Source of the DNA: Bartonella koehlerae C-29
GTDB taxonomy: Bacteria; Pseudomonadota; Alphaproteobacteria; Rhizobiales; Rhizobiaceae
Length of the DNA: 64,000 nt
Reading direction: 5' to 3'
Assembly (NCBI RefSeq): GCF_000706625.1
Contig: NZ_KL407334.1
Span: 1,246,316 to 1,310,315 of the forward strand
Part shown: positions 29,905 to 40,932 of the stretch, in pieces
How the letters are laid out: each line of letters begins with the position of its first letter
Numbering within the stretch: position 1 is the first letter of the stretch
Notes under the pieces: model-generated
Told to the model about the DNA's origin: nothing
Seen by the model: the letters and a program-made list of their open reading frames with translations, nothing else
The model's database searches: none
Position numbers and translations under genes: made by a program

Positions 29905-32900
29905 TTAAGTCAACTCCACATCGACAACACCCTGAATTGACTTCAGAGCATTTGCCACACGCAAATTTACCTTATACCGCTTTGGAAGCGTAATTTCGAC
30001 TTCCCGTAATCCATCCTCTTGAATCAGAATAAGCGCTACTTCTCCATTTCCACTAGGACTTAAATTTTGTTGAATTTGTGGAAGCATATCAACCGTTTTG
30101 ATAAAGAGACGCATCATTTTATGATGCTGTGTTGATTCCTTTTCCAAGGATTGAGCCGTCTCAAGTCGCAAACTAATCCCCTCAGAGCGATTTTCTGCAC
30201 TCACCGTAATAATAAAAGATTTCCCGAGTTCTAATATCTCCTCATAATCCGAAAGTGCCTCGGAAAAAAGAACTGTTTCATATTGTCCACTCGTATCAGA
30301 AAAATGAACAATCCCCATTTTTTTACCAGATTTTGTTTTACGCACTTGTTTTGCCACAACAGTTCCAGCAAGCCGAGCAGCAGTTGCGCCAGCTTTGACG
30401 GCATTGGCAAAATTAATCCAACTCTGAATACGTTTTTTAACAAGAATAGCTCGATACTCATCCAGAGGATGAGCAGAAAAATAAAAACCTATTGCTTGAA
30501 ACTCTCGATGAAGTTTTTCATCCAGTGACCAAGGAGAGGCTTGAGATAGAATCAAAGGCTCCTTTAACACACCCGTTATACCAAATATATCAATCTGTCC
30601 GCTAGAATTATTATCGAGAATACGAAGTGCACGGGCATGAAGAGTTTTAAGGCTTGCCAATAAAACTTCACGTGCAATATTAAAACAATCAAAAGCACCA
30701 GCACAAACCAAACTTTCCATTGCACGCTTATTAACAATACGAGGATCAATACGCTCACAAAAATCTTCTAGATCCTTAAAAACCTTATTTCCACGGCAAG
30801 CAACAATATGATCAACAACCGCTTCGCCCACACCTTTAATGGCGGCAAGAGAGTAATAAATACAGTTATCACCAACCTCAAAAACACGATGTGATGTTTG
30901 TACACAAGGTGCAATAACTTTAATACCCAATCTTAATGCTTCACGCCGAAAATCATTTAATTTCTCGGTATTCATCATATCATATGTCATCGAAGCAGCT
31001 AAAAACTCAACGGGATGATGTGCTTTCATATAAGCTGTTTGATAAGAAATAATTGCATAAGCAGCAGCGTGAGATTTATTAAAACCGTAATCTGCAAATT
31101 TTGCTAAAAGGTCAAAGATAATATCAGCCTGATCCTTATCAACACCCCCAGCAACAGCTCCATTCACAAAGCGCGTACGCTGTTTTTGCATTTCTGTATG
31201 GATCTTTTTTCCCATAGCACGACGCAATAAATCCGCTTCTCCAAGCGAATAACCAGCAAGCACCTGAGCAATCTGCATCACCTGTTCTTGATATACAATA
31301 ACGCCTTGTGTTTCTTTAATCAAATGGTCTATTTTAGGATGAATAGAAGCAATTTCTTCTTCTCCATGCTTTCGTGCATTGTAGATTGGGATATTCTCCA
31401 TCGGTCCAGGACGATAAAGCGCAACAAGTGCAATAATATCTTCAATACGATCTGGCTTCATGCCAATAAGCGCCTTACGCATACCAGAACTCTCAACTTG
31501 AAATACGCCAACTGTTTCACCACGTGCCATCATGGCGTAAGTAGTTTCATCATTTAGAGGAATATTCGATAAATCTATTTTGATACCCTTTCGTGCGACA
31601 AAATCTACTGCCATCTTCAAAACAGTCAGCGTTTTTAATCCAAGAAAATCAAATTTTACCAGCCCAGCTTGTTCAACATATTTCATATTAAATTGTGTAA
31701 CAGGCATATCGGAACGAGGATCACGATACATTGGGATAAGCTCTGATAGCGGCCGATCACCGATAACAATCCCTGCAGCATGGGTCGATGCATGACGATA
31801 AAGTCCCTCCAGCTGAAGCGCTATATCTAATGTACGCCCAACGATGGGATCCTTTTTCTTTTCTTCTTCAAATTTCGGTTCATCCTTAATGGCATCAGCC
31901 AATACAATTTGACTTCCAGGCGCAGCAGGAACTAACTTTGTAAGATAATCCACCTGACGATAAGGCACTTCTAAAACACGACCAACATCACGCAATACCG
32001 CACGTGCTTGCAACTTACCAAATGTAATAATTTGAGCGACTTGATCACGACCATATTTTTTTTGAACATAATGAATAACTTCTTCGCGCCGCTCTTGACA
32101 AAAATCGATATCAAAATCCGGCATAGAAACACGATCTGGATTGAGAAATCTTTCAAAGAGAAGAGAAAAACGCAATGGATCAACATCGGTAATCATCAAT
32201 GCGTAAGCCACAAGTGAACCAGCACCAGAGCCACGTCCTGGGCCAACAGGAATATCATGAATTTTCGCCCATTTTATAAAATCCGAAACAATAAGAAAGT
32301 AGCCAGAAAACTGCATGCGCGTAATAACTGAAATTTCATAATCAAGCCGCTGCTTATAATCTGTAATCGTGTATCCTGCAGCCAATCCAATTGTTTTAAG
32401 TCGCGTTTTTAAACCATCTTTAGCCTGATTTAACAATTCTCTATCTTCTGCTTCTAAAGTAAAACTCGAATCAACAGATTGCTCTATAAAACGAGGCAAA
32501 ATTGGCTTTCGAATTGGCGTAGCAGTATGACAACGCAATGCAATTTCAACACTGTTTTCTAGAGCTTCTGGAAGATCAGAAAACAGTGCAACCATTTCAT
32601 CTTGTGACTTCAAATAATGATCTGATGTCACACGTTTGCGATCTGGATTAGAAACAATTTGTCCTTCTGCAACTGCCATCAGCGCATCATGGGCCTCATA
32701 CCCTTCTCTATTCAGAAAAAAAGCCTCATTCGTGGCAACAAGAGGAATTTCATGTGCATATGCCAACTCAATAAGTGCAGCTTCTACTTTTTGATCAAAA
32801 GAGCCATGCCGTTGTAATTCGACATAAAGACGATCATAAAAAATCTTTTTCAAATAAGTTAAGCGTTCAACAGCACGTTCTTTTCTATCTTCTGCCAAAG

Positions 32901-33393
32901 AAAAATTAATAGGCCCTCCTCTCCCACCAGTCAAAGCGATTATTCCTTCACTATGTGACAACAGCCAATCGGCTTTGATATGGGGAGGATCAGTATCACG
33001 CTTATCAAGATAAGCACGACTAACAAGACGAACTAAATGAGCATAGCCGACTTCATTGGCCGCTAACAAAACAACAGAGCAGAAATCAGAAGGATGACGC
33101 CATTTAACTAAACGCAGATTATCATTTTCATCGCCAAAATCAATTGTGAGCTGACAGCCTATAATGGGTTGAATCCCGTGTGAAAAACAATATTGCGAAA
33201 ACTCCAAAGCACCAAATAAATTATTCGTATCCGTAATTGCAACCGCTGGTGTATGATCTGAAATTGCATGTTGAATAATTTGTGGAATTTTTAAAGCCCC
33301 TTCAAGCAATGAATAAGCTGAGTGTACCCTCAAATGAATAAAGCGAGGAAGAGATTGTTTTTCATCTCGTATTTTACTTTTATCTTCTAACAC
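29905..33393 (-). CDS. dnaE: DNA polymerase III subunit alpha
   Basis: DnaE is the replicative polymerase subunit. The 1162 residues start from GTG (MLEDKSKIRDEKQSLPRF); no better start exists before the PHP domain, which opens with FIHLRVHSAYSLLEGAL. The palm carries GPGRGSGAGSLVAYAL and the catalytic aspartates in MPDFDIDFCQERREE, with a third acidic residue further on. Finger, beta-clamp-binding and OB-fold (about residues 980-1070) regions are present, and the length is normal for the DnaE1 class. It is divergent from recG across a 300-base gap. Confidence 0.96.
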   Translation of the reverse strand: MLEDKSKIRDEKQSLPRFIHLRVHSAYSLLEGALKIPQIIQHAISDHTPAVAITDTNNLFGALEFSQYCFSHGIQPIIGCQLTIDFGDENDNLRLVKWRHPSDFCSVVLLAANEVGYAHLVRLVSRAYLDKRDTDPPHIKADWLLSHSEGIIALTGGRGGPINFSLAEDRKERAVERLTYLKKIFYDRLYVELQRHGSFDQKVEAALIELAYAHEIPLVATNEAFFLNREGYEAHDALMAVAEGQIVSNPDRKRVTSDHYLKSQDEMVALFSDLPEALENSVEIALRCHTATPIRKPILPRFIEQSVDSSFTLEAEDRELLNQAKDGLKTRLKTIGLAAGYTITDYKQRLDYEISVITRMQFSGYFLIVSDFIKWAKIHDIPVGPGRGSGAGSLVAYALMITDVDPLRFSLLFERFLNPDRVSMPDFDIDFCQERREEVIHYVQKKYGRDQVAQIITFGKLQARAVLRDVGRVLEVPYRQVDYLTKLVPAAPGSQIVLADAIKDEPKFEEEKKKDPIVGRTLDIALQLEGLYRHASTHAAGIVIGDRPLSELIPMYRDPRSDMPVTQFNMKYVEQAGLVKFDFLGLKTLTVLKMAVDFVARKGIKIDLSNIPLNDETTYAMMARGETVGVFQVESSGMRKALIGMKPDRIEDIIALVALYRPGPMENIPIYNARKHGEEEIASIHPKIDHLIKETQGVIVYQEQVMQIAQVLAGYSLGEADLLRRAMGKKIHTEMQKQRTRFVNGAVAGGVDKDQADIIFDLLAKFADYGFNKSHAAAYAIISYQTAYMKAHHPVEFLAASMTYDMMNTEKLNDFRREALRLGIKVIAPCVQTSHRVFEVGDNCIYYSLAAIKGVGEAVVDHIVACRGNKVFKDLEDFCERIDPRIVNKRAMESLVCAGAFDCFNIAREVLLASLKTLHARALRILDNNSSGQIDIFGITGVLKEPLILSQASPWSLDEKLHREFQAIGFYFSAHPLDEYRAILVKKRIQSWINFANAVKAGATAARLAGTVVAKQVRKTKSGKKMGIVHFSDTSGQYETVLFSEALSDYEEILELGKSFIITVSAENRSEGISLRLETAQSLEKESTQHHKMMRLFIKTVDMLPQIQQNLSPSGNGEVALILIQEDGLREVEITLPKRYKVNLRVANALKSIQGVVDVELT

Positions 33394-33694
33394 TCTGATA
33401 ATTTCCCACTACAAAAAAATAGTAGCCCTCATCTGCCTTACAAGAGAAAGCATTTTATACTAAAATTATAACAAAGAAACACACAAAAATAAAAAGGAGG
33501 AGATCTTACAGAATAGTACGAATATTAGCTCTTTTTCCTTTTATACTGTTATCTTATCCATTTTAAAAAACTTCATTTTATGCTAAAATTCAAACTGTAA
33601 ATAAAGCAACTTCCCCTGGGATATTCAGTGGGTTATCCCCAAAAAGCTCTTTTAAAACACTGGAAAAAACAAAAAGAGCAAGCTAAATTTCCTT
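33394..33694. other. divergent dnaE-recG promoter region
   Basis: The two genes are read away from each other, so both promoters must lie here. The DNA is AT-rich, with a GGAGGAGAT stretch at about 33497 that is not followed by a start codon. No operator or RNA structure was recognised. Confidence 0.45.
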
Positions 33695-35803
33695 ATGCTT
33701 CCAGACCTTATTCGTCCTCTTTTTACCTCTGTGCGTACCCTGCCAAGAATGAGCCCCAAAACATATGGCTTACTGGCCAAAATCTTAAACATTAATGCTA
33801 CGCAACGTGAACCAACCATTATTGACCTTCTTCAATTAATGCCTCATTCCGTTATAGACCGTAGAATGCGGCCCAGTATTGCTTTTGCACAAGAAGGAAA
33901 CACCGCTACTCTTGAAATCGTTGTTGATCAACATCATTCGCCACCCATTGGCCGTAATCGATTGCCCTATCGCGTTAGCGCTCATGATCAAACAGGAAAA
34001 ATAAATTTAGTGTTTTTTCATGCACAACCTCCTTGGTTAAAAAAACAACTGCCTGAAGGAAAAAAAGTCATTGTATCTGGTAAAGTTGAGCGGTTTAACG
34101 GACAACTTTCCATGATACATCCCGATCATATTGCCCCAAGTGAGCAATTAAACCAAATGCCTTTGATCGAACCCATCTACCCTTCTACTGCCGGATTATC
34201 AGCAAAGATTCTAAGGCGTACAATACAAAATGCTCTTGAATATATTCCTCTCTTACCAGAATGGATAGAAGAAAGCGTCAAAAAACAGCAAAACTTTTCC
34301 TCTTTTCCTGTTGCTTTAGGTCGCATACATACCCCTATTGATCCCAATGATTTAACCTTAGAAAGTACAGCACGCAAACGTCTTGCCTATGATGAATTGC
34401 TCGCTTGTCAATTGGCTCTTGGGCTGGTGCGTTTGAAAACAAAATCTCTTTCAGGAGCTTCTCGCCCACCAACAGGAAATTACACTGAAAAATTGCTAAA
34501 AATCTTACCCTTTCAACTTACAAATGGACAAAAAAAAGCAATACAAGATATTGCTAAAGATCTCGCTTCACCAGAACCCATGCTAAGGCTTCTTCAAGGT
34601 GATGTAGGAGCAGGAAAAACCGTAGTTGCACTCATGGCAATGGCACAAATTGCTGAAAATAGAGGACAATCAGCTTTAATGACCCCAACAGAAGTTCTTG
34701 CCAGGCAACATTTTGCAACAATTGCACCTCTTGCTGCAAAGATCGGATTACAAACAATTCTTTTAACCGGACGAGAAAAAGGAAAATTGCGCACAAATAT
34801 CTTGAACGATATTTTATCAGGCCAAGCTTCTATTATTATCGGAACCCATGCTCTCATACAAAATAATGTCACTTATAATAATCTTGCTTTAACCATTATC
34901 GATGAACAACACCGTTTTGGGGTACATCAACGCCTTGCCCTTACAAAAAAAGGTCATAAACCTGACATGCTGGTAATGACTGCCACTCCAATTCCACGTA
35001 CATTAGTCTTGACAGCTTTTGGTGATATGGATGTTTCTAAAATTACCGAAAAACCAATGGGACGACAACCAATTACAACAGCAATACTTTCTTTGAAACG
35101 TATTGATGAACTTATAGAACGAATTTCCATTGCATTAGAAAAAGGAGAAAAGCTCTATTGGATTTGTCCTTTAGTAGAAAAATCGACAATTCTTGAACTC
35201 ACTTCCATTGAAAGCCGTTTTGCTATGCTCCAAGAGCGATTTGGAACATGTGTTGGTATGATACATGGAAAAATGTCGACGGATGAAAAAGAAGCAGTTA
35301 TGGCATCTTTTAAATGCGGCAACATATGTATTTTAGTTGCAACCACAGTCATTGAAGTGGGAGTAGATATTCCAGATGCCTCAATCATCATCATCGAACA
35401 TGCAGAATATTTCGGGCTTTCACAACTGCACCAATTACGTGGACGCGTCGGACGAGGAGACAAAAAATCCTCCTGTCTTTTGCTCTACAAAGATCCATTG
35501 ACAAAAATGGCGGCAACACGCCTTAAAATTATACGCAATACAGAAGATGGTTTTAAAATTGCTGAAGAAGACTGGCGTTTACGAGGAGAAGGAGAGCTTT
35601 TAGGAACACGACAATCTGGTATGCCTGAATTCCACATAGCAAATCTTGCAGTACATGGTGATCTTTTGTTACTGGCGAGAAGAGATGCACGTTTATTTTT
35701 ACAACGTGATCCTCACCTTTCTTCAGAACAAGGACGAGCTTTACGTTTACTCCTTTATATTTTCGGACGCGACGATGCTACACGCCTATTACGAGCAGGA
35801 TAA
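33695..35803 (+). CDS. recG: ATP-dependent DNA helicase RecG
   Basis: RecG reverses stalled forks and processes Holliday junctions and R-loops. The 702 residues have the N-terminal wedge (OB-fold, about 60-160), then the helicase core: Walker A QGDVGAGKTVVALMAMA, the GTHALIQ motif, the DEQH-type box IIDEQHRFGVHQR, TATPIPRTL, and motif VI QLRGRVGRGDKKSSC, followed by the RecG-specific C-terminal hook with WRLRGEGELLGTRQSG. The set is complete. In many Rhizobiales recG has sdhE and mfd beside it; these are absent and the place is taken by decayed DNA. Confidence 0.96.
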   Translation: MLPDLIRPLFTSVRTLPRMSPKTYGLLAKILNINATQREPTIIDLLQLMPHSVIDRRMRPSIAFAQEGNTATLEIVVDQHHSPPIGRNRLPYRVSAHDQTGKINLVFFHAQPPWLKKQLPEGKKVIVSGKVERFNGQLSMIHPDHIAPSEQLNQMPLIEPIYPSTAGLSAKILRRTIQNALEYIPLLPEWIEESVKKQQNFSSFPVALGRIHTPIDPNDLTLESTARKRLAYDELLACQLALGLVRLKTKSLSGASRPPTGNYTEKLLKILPFQLTNGQKKAIQDIAKDLASPEPMLRLLQGDVGAGKTVVALMAMAQIAENRGQSALMTPTEVLARQHFATIAPLAAKIGLQTILLTGREKGKLRTNILNDILSGQASIIIGTHALIQNNVTYNNLALTIIDEQHRFGVHQRLALTKKGHKPDMLVMTATPIPRTLVLTAFGDMDVSKITEKPMGRQPITTAILSLKRIDELIERISIALEKGEKLYWICPLVEKSTILELTSIESRFAMLQERFGTCVGMIHGKMSTDEKEAVMASFKCGNICILVATTVIEVGVDIPDASIIIIEHAEYFGLSQLHQLRGRVGRGDKKSSCLLLYKDPLTKMAATRLKIIRNTEDGFKIAEEDWRLRGEGELLGTRQSGMPEFHIANLAVHGDLLLLARRDARLFLQRDPHLSSEQGRALRLLLYIFGRDDATRLLRAG

Positions 35804-36737
35804 CAATAAAAACCATTCACATGAACGACCCAAGTGGGCTGGGTATATAGAAAAAACCATTTAAGATAGTTCATAATAGGCATATTGAGCCTTTCTAAAA
35901 TCTTTCCTCTTTGTTCAAGAGATTGAGACAGAAAAGCAAAAGCTTGTTCATTGTTTTTATTCTTGAATGTTTTGTAGGCTTATTTTTTCTTTTCTCCTTT
36001 ATCTAAATTCTCAAGCATCTCTTCAATGTCTGCCTGTTCTTCCTGCTTTATCCAATTTTGATATCATTCCTCTTGAAAGGTATACACAGATTTCAAAGCT
36101 GCTTGCATGACAGGTGATTTCAGTGTTGACGGCCTACCTATAATGGCACTCCAGAGATTAGAGACAACTTTCCAATCATCATGCTGTTTTGATAGCTATT
36201 CTAATACTATTACCAATAACAGCAATCAACCCACATAAAGCAGAGACAGCAATAAAATCGAGAAAGAATTGTTGACGGTTAAAAATATCATAAATATACT
36301 GATTTCACGGTAATGGAACTTGCGCAAGATGAAAGAGCTGAAGGTATTTTACCAAGCGATCAATTTTTGCAATGCTCTTTCGTAAGGAATGGCTTCTAAA
36401 CAAGCAATCTCATTTAAAGAAATGTTATCGTTATCCTTTAAAGGGGAATTTCGATTGTGGTTTTTTTTACATTACTTTCTTTCATCATTCCTTCTTAAAA
36501 AAGTAATGAAAATTGAAATCGGTTCCATGAGGAGCACTTTTACTTTTGCTTTAAGTATTTTTCACCTTGGAAATGATGATTTATCCTTATAAATCAATGA
36601 ATTATACCTCGCACATCTGCTCTCTTTTGTGACATACACAAGAAAACATTTCTGCTTCTAAAATAGAAAAGATAAATTTATAAATTAATTTTTTGTATTC
36701 CTAATTATTCTCCCCAAGTTTCAAGAATACACACTTT
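35804..36737. other. decayed gap between recG and glmS
   Basis: No intact gene is present. It contains the DUF3987-type remnant listed separately. The plus-strand frame at 36389-36592 is open for 67 codons but its product, with several phenylalanine and leucine runs, resembles nothing known and overlaps the upstream end of the remnant, so I do not call it. The remainder to glmS is closed in all frames. Confidence 0.5.
35980..36330 (-). pseudogene. remnant of a DUF3987 (phage/plasmid primase-helicase-like) gene
   Basis: Reading the minus strand across two frames gives FNRQQFFLDFIAVSALCGLI, AVIGNSIRIAIKT, then DDWKVVSNLWSAIIGRPS and TLKSPVMQAALKSVYTFQEE, a stop, and NWIKQEEQADIEEMLENLD. The sequence around NLWSAIIGRPSTLKSP is the conserved core of the DUF3987/YfjI-type proteins found in prophages and integrative elements. 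At least two stops or frameshifts break it, and the ATPase part downstream is missing. It is a trace of an old prophage or plasmid-like insertion beside recG. Confidence 0.7.
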
Positions 36738-38561
36738 TCACTCAACAGTAACTGATTTTGCTAAATTACGGGGTTGATCAACATCCGTTCCTAATAAAAC
36801 AGCTGTGTGATAAGCAATTAACTGAATAGGTAAAGCATAAATAATAGGCGCAATAAATTCTGGAATATTTGGCAAAACAATAGTTGACAAGGTATCAAGA
36901 TGAACTACCTCTGCCCCTCTTTTATCAGTTATCAAAATAATACGACCATTGCGCGCTGCTACTTCTTGCATATTAGAAAAAGTCTTTTCAAACCACCGAT
37001 CATAAGGTGCTACAACAATAACAGGTATTGCCTCATCCACCAATGCAATCGGCCCATGTTTTAACTCACCCGCCGCATAACCTTCTGCGTGAATATAAGA
37101 AAGCTCCTTCAGTTTAAGCGCGCCCTCTAAAGCAATTGGGTAAGAGGTACCACGGCCCAGATAAAGAACACCTTTTACGTTTACTAAATTGCGACAAATC
37201 TGCTCAATTTTGTCATCTAGCTTTAAAACCTCATTTAAAATCCTAGGAATTTCTGCCAATTGTTGAACAAACTGATACTCTGCCTCCTCTGAAAGGAATC
37301 CACGTTGCTTAGCAGCATCAAGTGCCATTGCAGAAAGCGTTGCCAATTGACAAGTAAAAGCTTTTGTTGAAGCTACACCGATTTCTGGACCGGCTCGTGT
37401 TGGCAAAACAAAATCAGCTTCCCTTGCCATTGTTGATTGTTCAACATTCACAATTGTTGCTGTTTTTACACAATGTTCACGACAATAACGCAAAGATGCC
37501 AATGTATCAGCTGTTTCACCAGATTGAGAAACAAACACTGACAACACATCAGAATTTATGGGTGGTTCACGATAACGAAATTCTGAAGCAACATCATTAT
37601 CAACACTTAAAGCAGCAAAACTCTCAAACCAGTATCGCGCAACTAAGGTTGAATAATAAGCCGTTCCACAGCTTGCGAAGAGTATTCTATTAATTTTCTT
37701 CCAATCAATCAAATTTTTAAACGAGCGGACCGTATAATTTCCAAGATCAAAGTAATGTGCTAAGTTATGAGAAATAACTTCAGGCTGTTCAAACATTTCC
37801 TTGTGCATGAAATGGCGATGATTACCCTTAGAAACCAATAAAGCCCCTTCAAATAATGGTGTGGTAGGACGTTTTACCGGTTGATTGTCTGCATCGTAAA
37901 TTGTTACACCTTCCCGTTTCAAAACAGCCCAATCTCCATTTTCCATATAGCTGATACAATCTACGAATGGAGCCAAAGCAATTGCATCCGATCCGACAAA
38001 AAACTCATCTTTTCCATAGCCAATTGCCAGCGGAGGACCAGAACGAGCAGCAATCATAAGATTCTCTTCACCCTCAAAAATAACAACAATAGCAAAAGCC
38101 CCTTGCAATCGTTTCCAACTTGTTCGTACCGCTTCTTGCGGAGAAAGACCACTTTTTAACGCGCACGTAATTAAATGAGCAATAACCTCTGTATCCGTCT
38201 CTGTTTCAAAAATACAACCATACTCAATGAGTTCTTTTTGCAATTCTACAAAATTTTCAATAATACCATTATGAACAATCGCAAGTCGTTCCGTTACATG
38301 AGGATGAGCATTCCGCTCCACAGCAACTCCATGCGTAGCCCAACGCGTGTGGCCAATCCCTAAATTTCCTTTTAAAGGTGTTTTCTTTAATTTTTCTTCT
38401 AAATGAATAAGCTTACCTTCAGCGCGTACACGATAAAGATTTCCATTATGAACAGTTGCAACACCAGATGAATCATACCCTCTGTACTCAAGACGCTTTA
38501 AACTATCAACTAAAGAGGATGTAACACATTTCTTTCCAAGAATTCCGATAATTCCACACAT
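36738..38561 (-). CDS. glmS: glutamine--fructose-6-phosphate aminotransferase (isomerizing)
   Basis: GlmS makes glucosamine 6-phosphate from fructose 6-phosphate and glutamine, the first step to cell-wall UDP-GlcNAc. The start must be the ATG giving MCGIIGILG (607 residues), because removal of Met exposes the Cys nucleophile; six codons upstream in the same frame are not used. The N-terminal glutaminase has RGYDSSGV and GHTRWATHG. Two SIS isomerase domains follow, with SCGTAYYS, SQSGETADT and the C-terminal DQPRNLAKSVTVE. It lies 173 bases downstream of glmU. No glmS ribozyme-like structure is expected or seen in this clade. Confidence 0.97.
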   Translation of the reverse strand: MCGIIGILGKKCVTSSLVDSLKRLEYRGYDSSGVATVHNGNLYRVRAEGKLIHLEEKLKKTPLKGNLGIGHTRWATHGVAVERNAHPHVTERLAIVHNGIIENFVELQKELIEYGCIFETETDTEVIAHLITCALKSGLSPQEAVRTSWKRLQGAFAIVVIFEGEENLMIAARSGPPLAIGYGKDEFFVGSDAIALAPFVDCISYMENGDWAVLKREGVTIYDADNQPVKRPTTPLFEGALLVSKGNHRHFMHKEMFEQPEVISHNLAHYFDLGNYTVRSFKNLIDWKKINRILFASCGTAYYSTLVARYWFESFAALSVDNDVASEFRYREPPINSDVLSVFVSQSGETADTLASLRYCREHCVKTATIVNVEQSTMAREADFVLPTRAGPEIGVASTKAFTCQLATLSAMALDAAKQRGFLSEEAEYQFVQQLAEIPRILNEVLKLDDKIEQICRNLVNVKGVLYLGRGTSYPIALEGALKLKELSYIHAEGYAAGELKHGPIALVDEAIPVIVVAPYDRWFEKTFSNMQEVAARNGRIILITDKRGAEVVHLDTLSTIVLPNIPEFIAPIIYALPIQLIAYHTAVLLGTDVDQPRNLAKSVTVE

Positions 38562-38734
38562 TAAAAAACTCCAACTCACATCTAAGATTTATATAATCTC
38601 ATAAAACAATCAAATTATCTTCATTCAAAACTTTAAAGTAATCACATAAATCAAACATATAAGGCAATATCTAAAATAAGCCTCCTACAAAATTTTCAAA
38701 TCACCATAAAACAAAGAAAATAAACTGAAAACGA

Positions 38735-40081
38735 TCACTTTTTCTGTTGATTTGCTGATAAACGCGCACGCAATTTCGTTGCATAATCCTTTTTCGTCAC
38801 TTGTCGTGCACGCCCCAAAGCTATACTGTTTACAGGAACGTCTTCAGTGATCACACTGCCTGAGGCAATATAAGAACTCTTCCCTATCACCAATGGAGAA
38901 ACAAGTGCTGCATTAGATCCAATGAAAGCATGATCACCAATCACAATTTTATGTTTATGAAATCCATCATAATTGCAAGTAATAGTCCCAGCACCAATGT
39001 TGACCTGTGCTCCAATTTCAGCATCGCCGATATAACTCAAATGATTAATCTTGGAGTCCTCTCCTATTTTAGCTTGTTTGACTTCACAAAAGTTTCCAAT
39101 TTTTACCGATCCTGCCAACTCTGTTCCAGGCCGCAAACGTGCATAGGGTCCAATCCGCGCATTTGTACCAACCACAGCACCCTCTAGATAACTAAATGCA
39201 TGGATAACTGCACCAGATTGTACTTTGACACCTAGCCCAAAATAAACATTTGGCTCAATTACCACCCCTGGTTCAATCTCCGTATCATAAGAAAAATAAA
39301 CCGTTTCTGGTTTAAGTATTGTGACACCAGTCAACATTAAATCGTGTGCTTTACGTTTTTGCCATAAAGAATCAACCTCAAAAAGCTCAAAACAGTTATT
39401 AATTCCTACAATGTTGTCAAAAGGCACTTCAACCACACGAACATCTAATCCTTCCTGCGATGCAATAGAAACAATATCTGTTAAGTAATATTCTCGCTTT
39501 GAATTATTGTTATCAATCTTCTCTAAAAGAGAAAGTGCATACTTTCCATTAAGAGCTAATATCCCACCATTACAAAAAGAGATTTTTTTTTCTTCATCGC
39601 TGGCATCTTTTTCTTCTACAATCGCGATAAGTTTACCATTTTTCTCAAGAAGACGCCCATAACCTGTCGGATCAAAAGCACGAAAACCGGCAACAACAAC
39701 GTCTGCTCCACTAGCAAGCTGCGCACGAACCTGTTGCAATGAATCTTGCTCAATCAAAGGCGTATCACCCAAAATAATGAGAACATCATCGGTTCCTTTT
39801 TGCAAAGCTAAGCGAGCAGATAAAACAGCATGCGCTGTTCCTAAACGTTCTTTTTGTTCAAAAATCATTGCATTTTTTACAAATGATTCAACAACGTGCA
39901 CAACATCTTTCGCACCAAAACCCACAACGACTGCTAATTGTGAAACACCGGTTAATTCTATTTGTTTTATGACGTGGCATACAACCGGCAATCCAGCAAT
40001 TTTATGAAGCATTTTAGGAAGCGACGACTTCATACGCGTCCCCTCACCTGCTGCAAGAACAATAGAAAGACAACTTCTCAT
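38735..40081 (-). CDS. glmU: bifunctional GlcN-1-P acetyltransferase / GlcNAc-1-P uridyltransferase
   Basis: GlmU acetylates glucosamine 1-phosphate and joins it to UTP, giving UDP-GlcNAc. With the start at [17 protein letters not shown] it has 448 residues; two other ATGs lie up to four codons upstream. The N-terminal uridyltransferase has the [20 protein letters not shown] signature, TAHAV and LYGDTP-like LGDTPLI. The C-terminal left-handed beta helix has repeated hexapeptides (about 245-430), with the acetyltransferase residues in [20 protein letters not shown]. It starts about 16 bases after ccdA ends, so it is probably co-transcribed with that gene. Confidence 0.95.
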   Translation of the reverse strand: MRSCLSIVLAAGEGTRMKSSLPKMLHKIAGLPVVCHVIKQIELTGVSQLAVVVGFGAKDVVHVVESFVKNAMIFEQKERLGTAHAVLSARLALQKGTDDVLIILGDTPLIEQDSLQQVRAQLASGADVVVAGFRAFDPTGYGRLLEKNGKLIAIVEEKDASDEEKKISFCNGGILALNGKYALSLLEKIDNNNSKREYYLTDIVSIASQEGLDVRVVEVPFDNIVGINNCFELFEVDSLWQKRKAHDLMLTGVTILKPETVYFSYDTEIEPGVVIEPNVYFGLGVKVQSGAVIHAFSYLEGAVVGTNARIGPYARLRPGTELAGSVKIGNFCEVKQAKIGEDSKINHLSYIGDAEIGAQVNIGAGTITCNYDGFHKHKIVIGDHAFIGSNAALVSPLVIGKSSYIASGSVITEDVPVNSIALGRARQVTKKDYATKLRARLSANQQKK

Positions 40082-40097
40082 CATAAAACTCATTAAG

Positions 40098-40886
40098 TTA
40101 GCGGGAAAATCCTAAAAAATTCATAATATTATGCCAATGGATAGCTTCAATTTGACTCAACAAAGGGTAATGTTCTAAAAGCCAAAATGAAAAATCCTGC
40201 ATAGAGCCTGTTAAAAATAAAATACCCGTAACAACTAAAAAAATACCAATAATTTTCTCAACTTTTCCTAAATGAATACGAAAAGCTCCTAAAAATCTCA
40301 TAAAACTGCTCGAAAATAAAGCTGCCATCAGAAAAGGCACACCAAGCCCTAAGGCATAAACCCCTAAAAGAACAGCTCCCTCACTCACAGTTTCTTTTGT
40401 TCCAGCAAGTGTTATGATGGGTCCTAAAATTGGGCCAATACAAGGTGTCCAACCAAATGCAAAAGCTAAACCAATAACGTAAGCGCCTAAAGAACCAGAA
40501 GGGATTTTCTGTATTTGAAAACGTGCTTCACGAAATAAAAAAACAATTTTGAAAAGACCCAAAAAGTTCAAACCAAAAATAATAATGATAATTCCAGCAG
40601 CAAGTGCAAACCAATCACGATAATAAGCAATAAACTTTCCAATTGTGCTTGCACTGGCACCTAAAGCAACAAAAACGGTTGCAAAACCCAGCACAAAAGC
40701 AATAACAGAAGACAAAAGCGCCCAACGTATAAACACTCTTCCATTACGCTCTTCTGAACGAAAATCATCAACACCAATGCCCGCCATATAGCATAAATAA
40801 GGAGGAACCAACGGCAAAACACACGGTGATAAAAAAGATAATACACCAGCAAAAAAAACACTAACTGTTGAAATTTCTACAATCAA
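40098..40886 (-). CDS. ccdA: cytochrome c biogenesis membrane protein, CcdA/DsbD type
   Basis: CcdA carries reducing power from cytosolic thioredoxin across the inner membrane to periplasmic thiol proteins used in haem attachment. The 262 residues form six membrane helices. The two redox cysteines are Cys22 in [15 protein letters not shown] and Cys148 in [13 protein letters not shown], each next to the usual prolines. It lacks the extra periplasmic domains of DsbD. It sits between an exported protein gene and glmU with short gaps, so it is part of a minus-strand operon starting at erpA. Confidence 0.9.
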   Translation of the reverse strand: MIVEISTVSVFFAGVLSFLSPCVLPLVPPYLCYMAGIGVDDFRSEERNGRVFIRWALLSSVIAFVLGFATVFVALGASASTIGKFIAYYRDWFALAAGIIIIIFGLNFLGLFKIVFLFREARFQIQKIPSGSLGAYVIGLAFAFGWTPCIGPILGPIITLAGTKETVSEGAVLLGVYALGLGVPFLMAALFSSSFMRFLGAFRIHLGKVEKIIGIFLVVTGILFLTGSMQDFSFWLLEHYPLLSQIEAIHWHNIMNFLGFSR

Positions 40887-40932
40887 AACTCTCTATCCGC
40901 TTTTTATAACGGTTTATGCATATGCACAACCA

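Noticed and set aside
36389-36592. 67-codon plus-strand frame with hydrophobic runs
   Set aside because: It overlaps the upstream end of the DUF3987 remnant on the other strand, and its product has no signal peptide, domain or helix pattern that makes sense.
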